A stretch of 64,000 nucleotides of DNA from Saururus chinensis (Eukaryota > Streptophyta > Magnoliopsida > Piperales > Saururaceae). Location: assembly GCA_035235625.1 (NCBI GenBank), contig CP141142.1, forward strand, positions 43,255,644 to 43,319,643. The letters are read 5' to 3'. Under the pieces are notes generated by a model, which saw only the letters and a program-made list of their open reading frames with translations, did not search any database and had not been told where the DNA came from. The position numbers and the translations under genes are program-made. Below, one piece after another: positions 11,305-22,051 of the stretch (positions are counted from its first letter, which is position 1; each line of letters opens with the position of its first letter).

Positions 11305-11690
11305 CTAGTCATTTCAGTATCCCTTATATTGAGCAGATTGGACACATTAGCGAGAATTTGCGTAGATGATGCAGCATTGGGCGAGAGACCATCTTTGGGC
11401 AATCCCACATCTTCCTGTATCTCTTTAATTCTTACAACTGTAGTGAAAAAGGAATCCGGTACTCAGAGGCCTTCTGGCAGAAATCAGCGGCAACGATCTC
11501 GGCAGCCTTGGTCTTGGCCTGGGAGAGGGAAGCAAGAGAATGGAGGTGAGCGAGGACCCTGGGCGTGTACTCGAAATTGGGAACGCCCTTGCCGGCGGTG
11601 TCGAACTGGGAGGCGAGACAAGACTTGACTTCGGCGACCCAGGCAGGGTCAAAGTCGAAGCCAAGTAAAAGAGGAAGGGAGAGAAACGTC
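11305..11690 (-). pseudogene. augmin subunit 1 (HAUS1/AUG1) pseudogene fragment
   Basis: HAUS1 belongs to the augmin complex that brings gamma-tubulin to spindle microtubules. The first part reads WVAEVKSCLASQFDTAGKGV, NFEYTPRVLAHLHSLASLSQ and IVAADFCQKASEYR. After a deletion and frameshift the protein resumes as RIKEIQEDVGLPKDGLSP and QILANVSNLLNIRDTEMT, followed by a gttagtg donor at 11304. No later exons occur in the remaining sequence, so only the N-terminal third is present. The family call is firm; the break at 11435-11460 kills the reading frame. Confidence 0.8.
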
Positions 11691-12149
11691 ATTAATGGCA
11701 CATTGGAGGAGGTGGTTATGGTGGAAAAATGGGAGATGAATAGGTAAGGGTAATTTAGGTATTAATAAAAAATACTTACCTAAGTAGATACATTTGTGTC
11801 GTTATATGTAAATTTAAAATTATTTATAATTATTATTTAAGTAAAATCTTATCTAAATAAGTTATATAAAAATAAATTAGAAATTGTGGCAGTACATAGA
11901 AATTTCTCTTTATTTTATTCTTTGGTCATTCAAAAATTGGATATTTTACGGGCTTTTTTTCTTTGCAACAAAAGGTACCTTGTCCGAGACTTTTAATTCG
12001 ATATGCCTTCTATCTCATAATAAGTGTCTTATTTAATTTTATTTAACTAAAATTTATTTATTTTATCATAATCATCAAACTTTAAAAATACTTTTCCCAA
12101 CTATTTGAAGTTTAGGGACATAAATCTTATGTCTAGGATTCTCAAAAGG

Positions 12150-12312
12150 AAAATGATATATGCATTATTTTTACACTAAAATTTTATTTTAGCTTTGGAT
12201 TAGATAAAGAAAAGTAAATTTTCATATTGTCACGTGAGACCCACATTTTTCTATCCAATCAAATATTAGAGTAGAATTTTAATATAAATAAAAGTGGTAT
12301 AAGAATACCAGC
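12150..12312. mobile_element. possible MITE
   Basis: A short AT-rich element has imperfect inverted ends (left taaaattttattttagcttt near 12177, right ctatccaatcaaatattaga near 12250, inverted). A related sequence lies at about 33590-33710. No target duplication could be confirmed. Confidence 0.35.
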
Positions 12313-12719
12313 TTTCTTTATAAAAAATAGAAAAAACTGACATATGCTCCTATGAGCATACTTCATTTGACGTTATGTCTGGCAATTTTGTAAATTATTT
12401 ATAAAGTCCACACAATTGATATTTTTATGCAAAGTTCCTCTTCTATTTCTTTCCCTTCTTCTCCGGTCCCCTTTTTTTCTTCTACTTTTTTCTCCTGTTC
12501 TTTTTCGATCCCCTTCTAATCTGACGCCTGCATAGCTTTGGAGACTTTTTTTTCCCTTTCTTCTTTTATGTCTTCTTCATTTTCCACTCTTTTTCTCCTT
12601 TCTTTCTCCGATGTCTTCTCCGGTGCCGAGTCTCTTTGCCTTGTGCTATTTTATTATCTCATCGTACATTATCCTTAAACCTCTCAAATTCCGGTCTAGT
12701 TGCTAAGTTAGATAGGTGA

Positions 12720-13060
12720 CTAAATTTATCCAACTCCACCTGAGGAATAAATTACCGAAGTTGAACCAGGATAGCAACGCCTAAATCTCAGCCAGGACCT
12801 TGGCCATATGAGACCCGCCTTCAACCTTCTCTCGGAACCACCTCCTGGAAGACACTCGGCAAAGCACGTCATTGGCCAGCGTGAAGAACTGCCTCCTGGA
12901 AGACTTGGTCTTGGGTTCGGAGGACCTCCCTCGCTAGGCATGGGGAGGAGACAACGAGGGTCGAGACGTGGCCAAGCTGGAGGCTGAGGATGGGGCCTAG
13001 CTTCTCCACCAATCGGGCCAAGGCAATGTGGGGTAAATCTAAGAGGAAGTGACATATATA
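12720..13060 (-). pseudogene. cytochrome P450 pseudogene fragment (CYP71-clan-like)
   Basis: The minus strand reads PHIALARLVEKLGPILSLQL then VVSSPCLAREVLRTQDQVFQ, the N-terminal beta-1 region of plant microsomal P450s. After an internal deletion and frame change come FTLANDVLCRV and MAKVLAEI, a stop, then ALLSWFNFGN. The heme-binding cysteine region and the ExxR helix are absent. A deletion, a frameshift and a stop rule out function. Confidence 0.75.
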
Positions 13061-13159
13061 ATAAAGATAGTAAATATTTACTCTCTTTGTATATAATAAA
13101 ATAAGTAAATATTTATGATTTTTACCGATGAATTCTAAGCAATACAAAACCAAACAGAT

Positions 13160-14561
13160 TACCTAAAGGTCTAGGCATTAGAACAATCCAGAAGCCAATG
13201 GATGTAAGTGAATTTGTATGTCTTAATATTTGACCATTTTTATAAATTTTATGTAGTTAGTTTTTAGATAAAAAAAATTTGGGCTGATTTCTTATTGTAG
13301 CTTAGGAACCTCCCCTTGCATGGTTGTCTGTTTTAATAACCTGGGTAGTTTTGGTTCTTGCTAGTAAAATGTAGTTGGTTTATTTTAGGCATTTAAAAAA
13401 TGACAAAGGGCTATGAAATGGAGAATGGCGGGGCTACATTGATTCAATAGAATTAAAGTGGGTAATCCAAGACGAAGATATTTTAAGGGTTAACGACAAA
13501 AACAATTTGTCATCTTACTTTTTGTTCGATTCCGAGAATGACAACAATAGAAAGGAGCGCATGATTCATTCGGCCCTTATATCGATTCTTTTAGTATGGA
13601 GGTGCTCAAGGTCCCCGGTGCTCAAACACAAGACCATAAAACCACCCATAGACAGTCAAGTTTGAAGCATTTGAAGCATTTTTATCATTCAATTGATTAG
13701 GATGTAGAGCAAAGAGATTTAAAGGGCATTTTTATATGAATATATATTTTAAAATTAATATCAAATTAATATTTTTTTATATAATTAGTGCCTCAACCCC
13801 CTAAAATATAACAGTTTTTAGGGTTGAAAGTCAACTTGACGCAACCCTTCTCCCATCTCCAAATAGGCATTATTATGATATATGAGACATAATGGACTCT
13901 AAGATGCCTTAGAAGAAATATACCTTGTAGGCATTCCGTGGCATCGGCCACAAGAATAGACATGGGGCTAAAACAGCAGCCAAGAAGCTACCTTGTTCAT
14001 CCTAGATTACAATGCCATAAGATGCAGAATTAGTACGCTCGCCGCTCTATTGAAATGCAAAGCAACACAGCCAAGCCAGAAGCTTTTCTTTCTTTAGTAG
14101 TGTCCGTGAGGTGAGAAGGCGGCAGGCACCTCTCGGAAAACGGGGCAGCATCAACTGAATTCATAGCTGATGCTGTTAGATTTACAACTTGACAGTTGAC
14201 GTGCGAATTTTATTACAGCGAACAAAATTCCAATCCCCTTTTTAGGTACTTCAAAACTTTTTTTATCAGAAGGTAATCCCAGTTCCCAAGTTTTTTTTAT
14301 GACAGTAATCCCAAACTTTAAGTCAGAAACTGCAGCTATGAAATCCAAGCCAGAAATTTTTCTTTCTTTAGTAATGTCTTAGAACTAGGAGCCCAAAACA
14401 ATAATGACGCCACCATCTGCAAGAAACATTTCATATTTCAACAAAACTTTTCAACAATGACCGCTTCCAAAAAATTGCCAAATGCTTGTAAATAGAATAT
14501 TAACAGGCCCACAGCCGGAGACCTTGGCCTTCTTTGGTACAACCTATTACGAATTACCCCA
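13160..14561. other. intergenic DNA and FAS1 3' flank
   Basis: This stretch is mostly AT-rich and I see no coding feature. The part from about 13900 to 14561 would hold the FAS1 3' UTR and terminator on the minus strand, but no cleavage site can be fixed by eye. Confidence 0.5.
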
Positions 14562-17500
14562 TTATGCCCTGTTGCCACTTTCTTCAAGATCAACATTGTT
14601 TGAGTTGCAGTCCTCGTCAAGACGAGTGATATTGCATTTTTTGCATGGTGGAGACGCTTCAACCACATCGAGAGTTTCATCAGATGATGGCATACAACGT
14701 TTGGAGAAAAACATGGCAATCCCCTTTGGTTTGAAGGCCACCTCCTTTTCTACATTACGTGGAAGCTAAATCAGTCACATGAAGACTAACTCTTCAAGGA
14801 ATCAGTTACACAAGTAAACAAATTGCAGAAGGTAAAGCTAATAAAGAATGGGGGTACCTGGAGAGGCTGAAATTCCTGCTTTATTCAATACCTCTGTTTT
14901 TACCTGCAAAAAGATTTAATAAGATTATTTTCAAGGGTTCAATATACTCGAAAAGCGCAAGAACTAAAAATCACTAAAACATTTTCTTGCCTGCCATCGA
15001 TTATCCACAAAATCTGCAATCTCCCGCACTTTGTTTTTCAGCTGTTTCTTTGAAATAGTAGGGAAATTTTGTTGTAAGAGCTCAATAATTTTATTGATTC
15101 CACTGGCACCCAATTGGATGCAAGTGACAATTTTGGGCAAGTCAGCATCCAATAGAACTGCGCCTGTAACTGGAGTTGCAGCAAAGTTGGCTTGACTCTG
15201 TGAATGTCTAGCATCCCGATCTTCATTTGTCAAGTTGCTATTATCTATTGGTAGCTGCACACATGCACCTTTATAACAAGGCCGCATGCTCAAAGCTTGC
15301 AAGCACATTTGTTCATGTCTCGAATTCCCAGATGGATCGTCAATCATAGCCAATGAAGACTTCTCATGCATAAAATTTAATATCATCAAAGGTGTGCTTT
15401 TCCTAAGAGCACGTTCAGTCAAAGTGTTTAGATACATCTGACTTTGAAACAAATCTTTGAATTCCTCACTTTCTTCCTCTTGTCTGCAAGAACTGGGCGT
15501 ACTTTTGCATTCATCATTCAATTCTTCACTGTCAACTTGCACTCCCTGCATGACAAGGAAAAACGAAATTGCATATAGATATATAAATATATTTCACGAA
15601 AAGTAAAATAGGTATAATTCCTTATTCTGTTCTTTCAGCAGTAGTACTAATTTACAATCGGTGATATTAGCATATGCTTTATTGTTCCATATAGGCGATT
15701 CAAACAGTGACTCTACTACATCCTGTTGGCAACACAAACTTAATATAAGGGTGAAATACAATATAAAATGGCAATAGGGAAAAGGAACCGGAGTATCAAG
15801 TTTTAATTAAAGCATCAATACTCGTAGAAATAACTTGTTTGCTATTTCAAATTTCCAGGCAACATTTTACAATTTTTTCTGTCCCTGTGGACCAGAAAGG
15901 CTGGTTGCACACTTGAACAAGTATGGTGAGATCCAAGAATATTTGAATATACCTCATTTTCCGAAAGGTAACCATCTGGCACCATAAAACTATCTTCACT
16001 TGCTTCTTCGTCTTCATGACTTAACTTCCCTTCCTCCAGACTATCTTCTTCATCATCTTTGTCGCAATCAGAAAGACTTTCACCTGGATCCTCCTAGACA
16101 AGAAACATCAGTTAGCTGAATGCTACAACTGCCATCATAAATTTACAAATGATTACAAGATATAATTGCTTGTCATACCTCTTCCCATTCCTCATCACTA
16201 TCAATATCATAATCCAAATTAGGATCCTTCTTTAGAGGACCACGAGGACCAATTATATCACTGTAAAATCAGCAGCAAAAAATACAATTCATACTTAAAC
16301 AGAGATAGACAATATGGAGAACAAATACAAACACTACAAAAAACAATGCTTGCCTTTTCCTCGACATAGTACCATAATATGCTGGCCTATGGCTCTTATC
16401 AAACTGTAACAGTTTCTTTCTTCTCCCACACAGTCTGGCATCAGTGTGGGTGATGCCAGCACTGCAACTTGATGGTGTACCAACACTAATTGTATCTTCC
16501 CACATATCCAAAAGACTATCTGGCCTTGGCTCATTGCTGGCTCTTGGAGTAGTTATTTTTATGGAAGACACTGCTTCAGATGGTGACCCTAGCAGTCTAA
16601 GTTCCTTGACTAGTGAAGTCTTTGGCTTACGCCTGATACCCCAATGTTGGAATTTGTTGCATCGGATGGAATGACTCAACTTCTGCCAGGCAGCTAGGTG
16701 AGACCTGCAAATTATGTACAAATTGTAATGGACACACATGCATAGAGAGAGAGAGAAGGTGGAATGCGGTGAGTAATACACACTTTAAAATGTCATCAGA
16801 GTCAGCTTCATGCTTCTTCAAAAGAACAGAGTCCATCGATGATATAACTGCATCATTTGTCCCTCCAGTTTTTTCTGGAAGATGAGATAATGGGGATGAA
16901 GATTTACTATCCTGAGAATCAGCATTGACTTTCTGCCTTTTAAAAAATCGCTCCATCATTGTAGCCTGCTTTTGAATAGAAAGCTTCTTTTTTAACTCGG
17001 CTTCCTCCTTTTCACGACGCCTCTGGTCCTTCTCAGCCTCTTCTAGTCGACGTCTTTCTTTTTCAGCTTCATCTTGCAGCTTTCTCTGCTCTTTTTCCTG
17101 CAATCAATTACAGTTTTCATCTCAATTATAATAGCAACGTAATCACATTAAACTAAAGAAAACAGCAACATAGACAATATAATAGCTACAAACCACTCAA
17201 TCTCATATTTAACACATGATTGCAAAGAGCCCTAGTGAATTGAACTTACATTTTGTAACTTCTCCTTCAGCAATTCTCGTTCCATTAACTTTTGCTTTTT
17301 CTCAGACTCCTTTTTACTTCTTTCCATCTCCCTGACTAGCTCCTTCTCTTTTACTTTGGCTTCTTTTTCAGTCCTGTAATCATGGAATAAAACTCTGTGA
17401 TAGCTTCCACCAAAAAGTGCAACAAGACCAACTAAGAACCGACAGTAATACATACATCTCAGCTCCATTTTTTTGTGACAAAGCTGCAGCTAAAGAACGG

Positions 17501-20262
17501 AGTTGAGACTCATTCAGGGTTCTCCCCAGCTTTTCTGATGCACTAACAAGCTTTACATTAACATCAGCATTCATTTCAGGATCTGATAAAGCTGTAATCA
17601 TTCCTGGACATCATAAATAACAGTCAGGACAAATCTTTATGCAAGTATGACCTAAAATCAGAGGAAAATAAAAGGCATCTTCAAGATAGTGTAAACAATG
17701 AATACAATTGTGTCAAAACAACAGCCACAAACCCATCGTTGGAAATATACGTTAAAACAAACCAATTTCACTAGGTCATCAAGATGGACAATTCAAACAA
17801 TGTAACCTGAAGTTGACGAAAACAGGTTGAGAATTTACAAAATATATATTTGTTAAAAATCTCAGTTTTTAAGAACAAAGCTGATGATTTATTTCATCAT
17901 CATCAACACCTCATGCCATTAGTATGGGGTCGACAGGACAGGTCCTACTCTGCCAGTCAACCTGATCATCGAACATTTCTACATCCAGGCATAGTAACAA
18001 ATGTCACAAAATTTTTGCAAAGTTTAATTAATTTTGGCAAAATGGGCCTAAACCGAATTTTATTTTGAAATTTCGCCCATTTTGCTAAATTTTTATAATT
18101 TCAAAAAAGTTGCCAAAATTTGGCAAAACTTACATTTTAAGCAGGTTTGTTTTGGTGTTTTTACATTTTAGGCAGGTCAAATTTTATTTTTTTTACTATT
18201 TAGGCAAGATAATTTTAGAAGTTTTTACAATTTGGGCAAGTTATTTTTAGGTTTTTAAATTTAGGACAGATTCTTTTTTAGGTCTCCCTTCTTCATTATA
18301 ATAGTTCTTCCTCCTCTTCCTTCTTTTCCCTTTTTACACTTCAAAACTTTCCTAAAATTTTCCTGAAACAAAGCGTATCAAACCCAAAATGACCCCTCAC
18401 CAAAACGAACTGAAATGCTGACTTTGTTACCATGCATCCAGGTCATCCATCATTAAATATTTTCTAACTAGTTCCTTCCATATCATCTTGGGTCATCCTT
18501 CATTTCTCTTGATCACATTTCCATACAGGAGCTGTTTGTAGTCTACTTTGAACGTGGCCAAACTATCTCAATCATCTTTCCCTCTATTTATCACTGACAT
18601 TATCCCTATGTTCCTTCTAATATAGACATCTATCTAATGCATTCCCTAATAGTTTTCCCACTCACACATTTTATCATTACGACTTTTTCTTTATTGCCAA
18701 ACATTCAGCACCACCTAAAATTGCACCAAATGTGCTGCTAAATTAAGTAGAAAAATTGGTTTTAATCAATAAGGTTCTCCCTGGATATAATTCGTAAAAG
18801 AATACAAGACTGCCAAATTCTTTTCTCCCCTCTCCCCTTCTCCCCCCCACTCCCCCACCGAATTTTTAAAAATAAAAAGCCTCCTGCTTTTTTTTCCAGA
18901 TGATGTGGCATGCAAGGACCACCAGATCATCAGCACATTAATTGCTGGGCACCACTTATTATTGAAATGGGAGGGGGCCCAAATTAATAGCCAAATATAG
19001 AAGTACTAATAAATAACACGACATTTTAACTTAAAACAAATCCATAAGAGAGAAAATTATGAGACATTTAACTCAATGCATCATGAAATGAATTCATCCT
19101 AACAAATTGATGAGAACCAAAAAACTATATGGAGGGGGCCGATACAGCCTGTGTTACACTGGTTGGATCTCTCCACATTGATAAAAAGGTCCTAGGGTCG
19201 AGTCCGCATGTAGTGTGTGAAGGGTGCGTGAGTAAGAACCTATCAATAACTATATGGAGGGGTCATATTCATTCATCTTTTATTGCAAGTTGCTCTCGTT
19301 TCAGCTAAATACTCAGCGTGAACAATCTTTCCTTTCTTGACTGTCCCACTTATTACTATGCTACACTATTCCAAACGATCTTCACCCATATAAATGATTT
19401 ACCTCAGAGGAGACAATAATGACGTTACGAATTAACATGCAAACATGCCACGACTAAAGAGGCATAAAGCGCAGCAATCTACAACTCCCTACTGTAGGGT
19501 AACCAATACGAATGATTAACAGCAGTAACAATATAGTTAGAGATTAAAAAAACTCACCTAGCAGAGCAGTGATCCTTTCGTGAATTCTTCTCCTACAGGT
19601 ATGTCTGATACTGAAGAGCCCACGTTGAGATTTTGGCAAAAACTTCAATTCTCTTGTCTGGACACCAAAATAATCAGCAACAATCAACAAATGAAAAAAA
19701 AAACATGTAAAAAAGTTCAGGGACCACCGATTACTCAGACACAAAAAGACGACAAATTCTATTTCTAAAGCCACACCTCCCAACACCAATTGCAAGATTC
19801 GGATTCGTCCTCCAACACATTCGCATCCGTTTCCGCAACCCCATACATGCACCTCTGCCCCACATGAAGCACGGCGCTTTCAACAGATGCGAGATTGACC
19901 CCATCTTTCGACTTCAGCCTCGCGTAGACCTCCTGCACCAGTTTCGAAAACGGGAGGTTACTCTCCTCGAGCAAACAAGCCACCACCGAGTTGTTCAAAC
20001 GAAGCGAACTACCAGCACCAATCTCTTCCAGGTCCGCACTCCTACCCAGAAACTCTTTGATGTAAACGAACAAAGTCCCCACCTCCCGACGATAATCCAA
20101 GATCAGGGCTTCCCTCTCTTCCTTGGTCATCTTCTCGCCGAACAAACTCCTCTTCCTCTTCACCGATTTCTTCCCGGGCTTGTCCGCAGACTTCCGCTCA
20201 GGTGGTTCCGGGCAGTCCGCCCCCCCGCTCGGCGACCCATCAAGAACCACCAGATCAACCAT
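14562..20262 (-). CDS. FAS1: chromatin assembly factor 1 large subunit FAS1
   Basis: FAS1 is the p150-type subunit of CAF-1, which deposits H3-H4 on newly replicated DNA. Eleven exons give a continuous 844-residue frame: 20262-19777, 19657-19558, 17603-17456, 17373-17250, 17097-16784, 16704-16354, 16260-16179, 16093-15953, 15545-14991, 14903-14858 and 14749-14562. The domains run in order: an N-terminal region with TRELKFLPKSQRG; a KEKE-rich charged coiled coil (about 250-330); a PIP-like box ATMMERFFKR (about 331-340); the conserved YDIDSDEEWEE (about 525-535) followed by an acidic tract; a C-terminal winged-helix region with KKQLKNKVREIADFVDNRWQ (about 745-767); and a tail with IAMFFSKRC. 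The length is close to known plant FAS1 proteins. Introns 6 and 9 use GC donors; intron 2 is 1.9 kb and contains a SINE. All splice phases agree, which supports the model and an intact gene. Confidence 0.93.
17890..18720. mobile_element. possible non-LTR retrotransposon remnant in FAS1 intron 2
   Basis: Two stretches (about 17890-18000 and 18400-18720) have the look of decayed 3' ends of RTE-type LINEs: catcatcatcaacacctcat with tatggggtcgac, and later gtggccaaactatctcaatc. They are separated by AT-rich sequence with repeated ttaggcaag-like words. I rely on general resemblance, so this is tentative. Confidence 0.25.
19138..19247 (+). mobile_element. SINE in FAS1 intron 2 with 15-bp target duplication
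   Basis: A 110-base insert is bounded by identical copies of aactatatggagggg at 19123-19137 and 19248-19262. It contains a pol III B-box-like ggtcgagtccgc and ends aacctatcaat, as expected for a short tRNA-derived SINE. The perfect duplication points to a fairly recent insertion. It lies antisense to FAS1 and away from the exon junctions. Confidence 0.75.
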
Positions 20263-20649
20263 CGTTCAACACTTTCCAGATATTTTCCCTATAAAATGGT
20301 GAAGAAACAGCAATATAACAAGCAAAAATGGGAGTTGCAGTCTCAAAAGAATCCAACCATTTCCGGTGCCTCAGCAAGTCAAAAGAGAAGCACCCAGATT
20401 CGATTTAGGACTGCCGGACCGGAATCCGATAAGAGCCCTTCGGAATCCCCTCCGGAGGAATGGACAAGGCGACCATGGAATCGCCGGAGCAGAAATTGGG
20501 AGATTTATTTGATTACCGATTAGCATGCGCGGCATAAGTGTTGGTGGCGATGTGCAAGGGAGGATATGATCGGACGGCTGGGATGACACAAGGGGAAGGC
20601 TGGACCGTCGGATGGGGGCGCGGAGTTTGAGGACAGGGGCCGCGATGTC

Positions 20650-20657
20650 TTCCCGCC
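20650..20657 (+). promoter_or_regulatory. E2F-type site
   Basis: TTCCCGCC fits the plant E2F/DP core (TTTSSCGC-like). It is about 390 bases upstream of the FAS1 ATG. FAS1 is known as an E2F target in Arabidopsis, so the site is plausible in function as well as form. Confidence 0.55.
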
Positions 20658-20692
20658 AAGGCGCCACGATTTTGGGGCAGGATTTGGGGCTC

Positions 20693-20702
20693 GCGCCAAA
20701 AA
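20693..20702 (-). promoter_or_regulatory. E2F-type site
   Basis: GCGCCAAAAA is the reverse complement of TTTTTGGCGC, a perfect E2F consensus match. It is 36 bases from the TTCCCGCC site, which makes a two-site cluster upstream of FAS1. Confidence 0.6.
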
Positions 20703-20835
20703 GAAAATGTTACCCGCGCGTGGGTGATAATGAGCCGAGCCGAGCCCTTGCTTTGACTTCGATTTGCCGAGCTGGCCTTGCCCCTCCGCTCCACCCGCTG
20801 CGCCCCCGCCGCACCCCTTCCCCTCCCGCCGCTGT

Positions 20836-22049
20836 CCTCTCTCTAGTCTCGGCCAACATGCCGGCAACACCACTGACTAGTGACTACAGCCTCCCACCCA
20901 TTAATGCTAATTCTTTATGATAAACGTCACTCTTTTGTGTAAATTATGCATACAATACAACAATTTATGACCACTCTTAACTTAAACTATAAACTTTAAT
21001 TATAATAATACTCTTCCTTTGGTACTGATAATTTCTTTACATTTAAAATTATGATTCATTGTATGTGAACAAGTCTAAGTCTCACAAATTATTTTTCTTC
21101 TTCTTATCGAGTTGATGAGAAAAGTCATGAAGATAAATATGTTGTTTATTACTTCATGAAATATTTAATATTCCCTCAGTTTTATATTGATAGTTACATA
21201 TAGAAAAATAATGATATTTATTAAACCGTGAAACTCACTTCTAAGATAAGGTAAAATAAGTTGATGGTACTTTTTTATAAGTATCACTTAAATTTAATAA
21301 AATAAAACTATTAATATAAAACAAACTTTTTTTCTTCCAAATGGAGCTATAATTGTAAGATAGAGAGAGGAGGGATTATTATATACAACAAAGTGGAATC
21401 CATAGTAATGCTAATCATCAACAATCTTGCCCCATATGACACCATCCTTATTGTAAATGACTTCTCTTTGTCTAGTCTCTTAAACTTCGTCCAAAACTTA
21501 AATTATAAACCAAGTTGTTGCATAAGAGAAGCGAAGTGGCTTTTAACCAATTTTGTGTGTAACTCTTTTCGAGAGGAAGGTTGGGCAGAAAGTGGGTAGA
21601 AACTAAACTCTCCACCTGAGACGTTTTGGCCTTTGTTGGAAACCCTAAAGAATAAACATTTTTATGTTAAATTAGTTGTCTTAGTTTGAATTTGAAATTA
21701 AAGAGGACTACACAAATTGTCAAACAATATGGCATTTAATTTTTTCTTTTTGTTTTCATTTTACTAATAGAATGCCAAAAAAACTATCAAGATGGATGTT
21801 TATCACAACATTTATGAATATTCATTTTTCTTCTTTTTCATTCATTGGAAATTTTATACATGGTACAAACAAGTGGCAAAGCTTTTTTTCTTTTTTGTTG
21901 TTTTTTTCATACATCTAGCTTTCCAAATACAAATAGATGAAATAAATAAAAAGCATTGTTCTCTATGTCCCACATTAATAACTTCATTTAGTTTATCAAA
22001 GTGAACTCACAGAGAGGGAGTATTAAATATCTAGCCAACAAGCTCTAAC
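20836..22049. repeat. segmental duplication, copy 1
   Basis: This AT-rich non-coding segment begins ctgtcctctctctagtctcg and matches 26396-26534 joined to 32264-33477. Shared words include atgccggcaac, cacccatta, ttctttacatttaaaattat and gataaatatgttgtttatta. The other copy is split by an F2 element. Similarity ends where F4 begins on the right. Confidence 0.75.
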
Positions 22050-22051
22050 AT

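Larger units (their letters stand above)
20263..20880 (-). promoter_or_regulatory. FAS1 5' flank, GC-rich promoter region
   Basis: The 600 bases upstream of the FAS1 start are GC-rich and lack a convincing TATA box close to the start, which is common in S-phase genes. Two E2F-type sites lie within it. Open frames on both strands here show no domain and read as composition artefacts. Confidence 0.5.

Noticed and set aside
14482-14769. Plus-strand ORF over the FAS1 3' exon
   Set aside because: It is the antisense shadow of the real FAS1 last exon.
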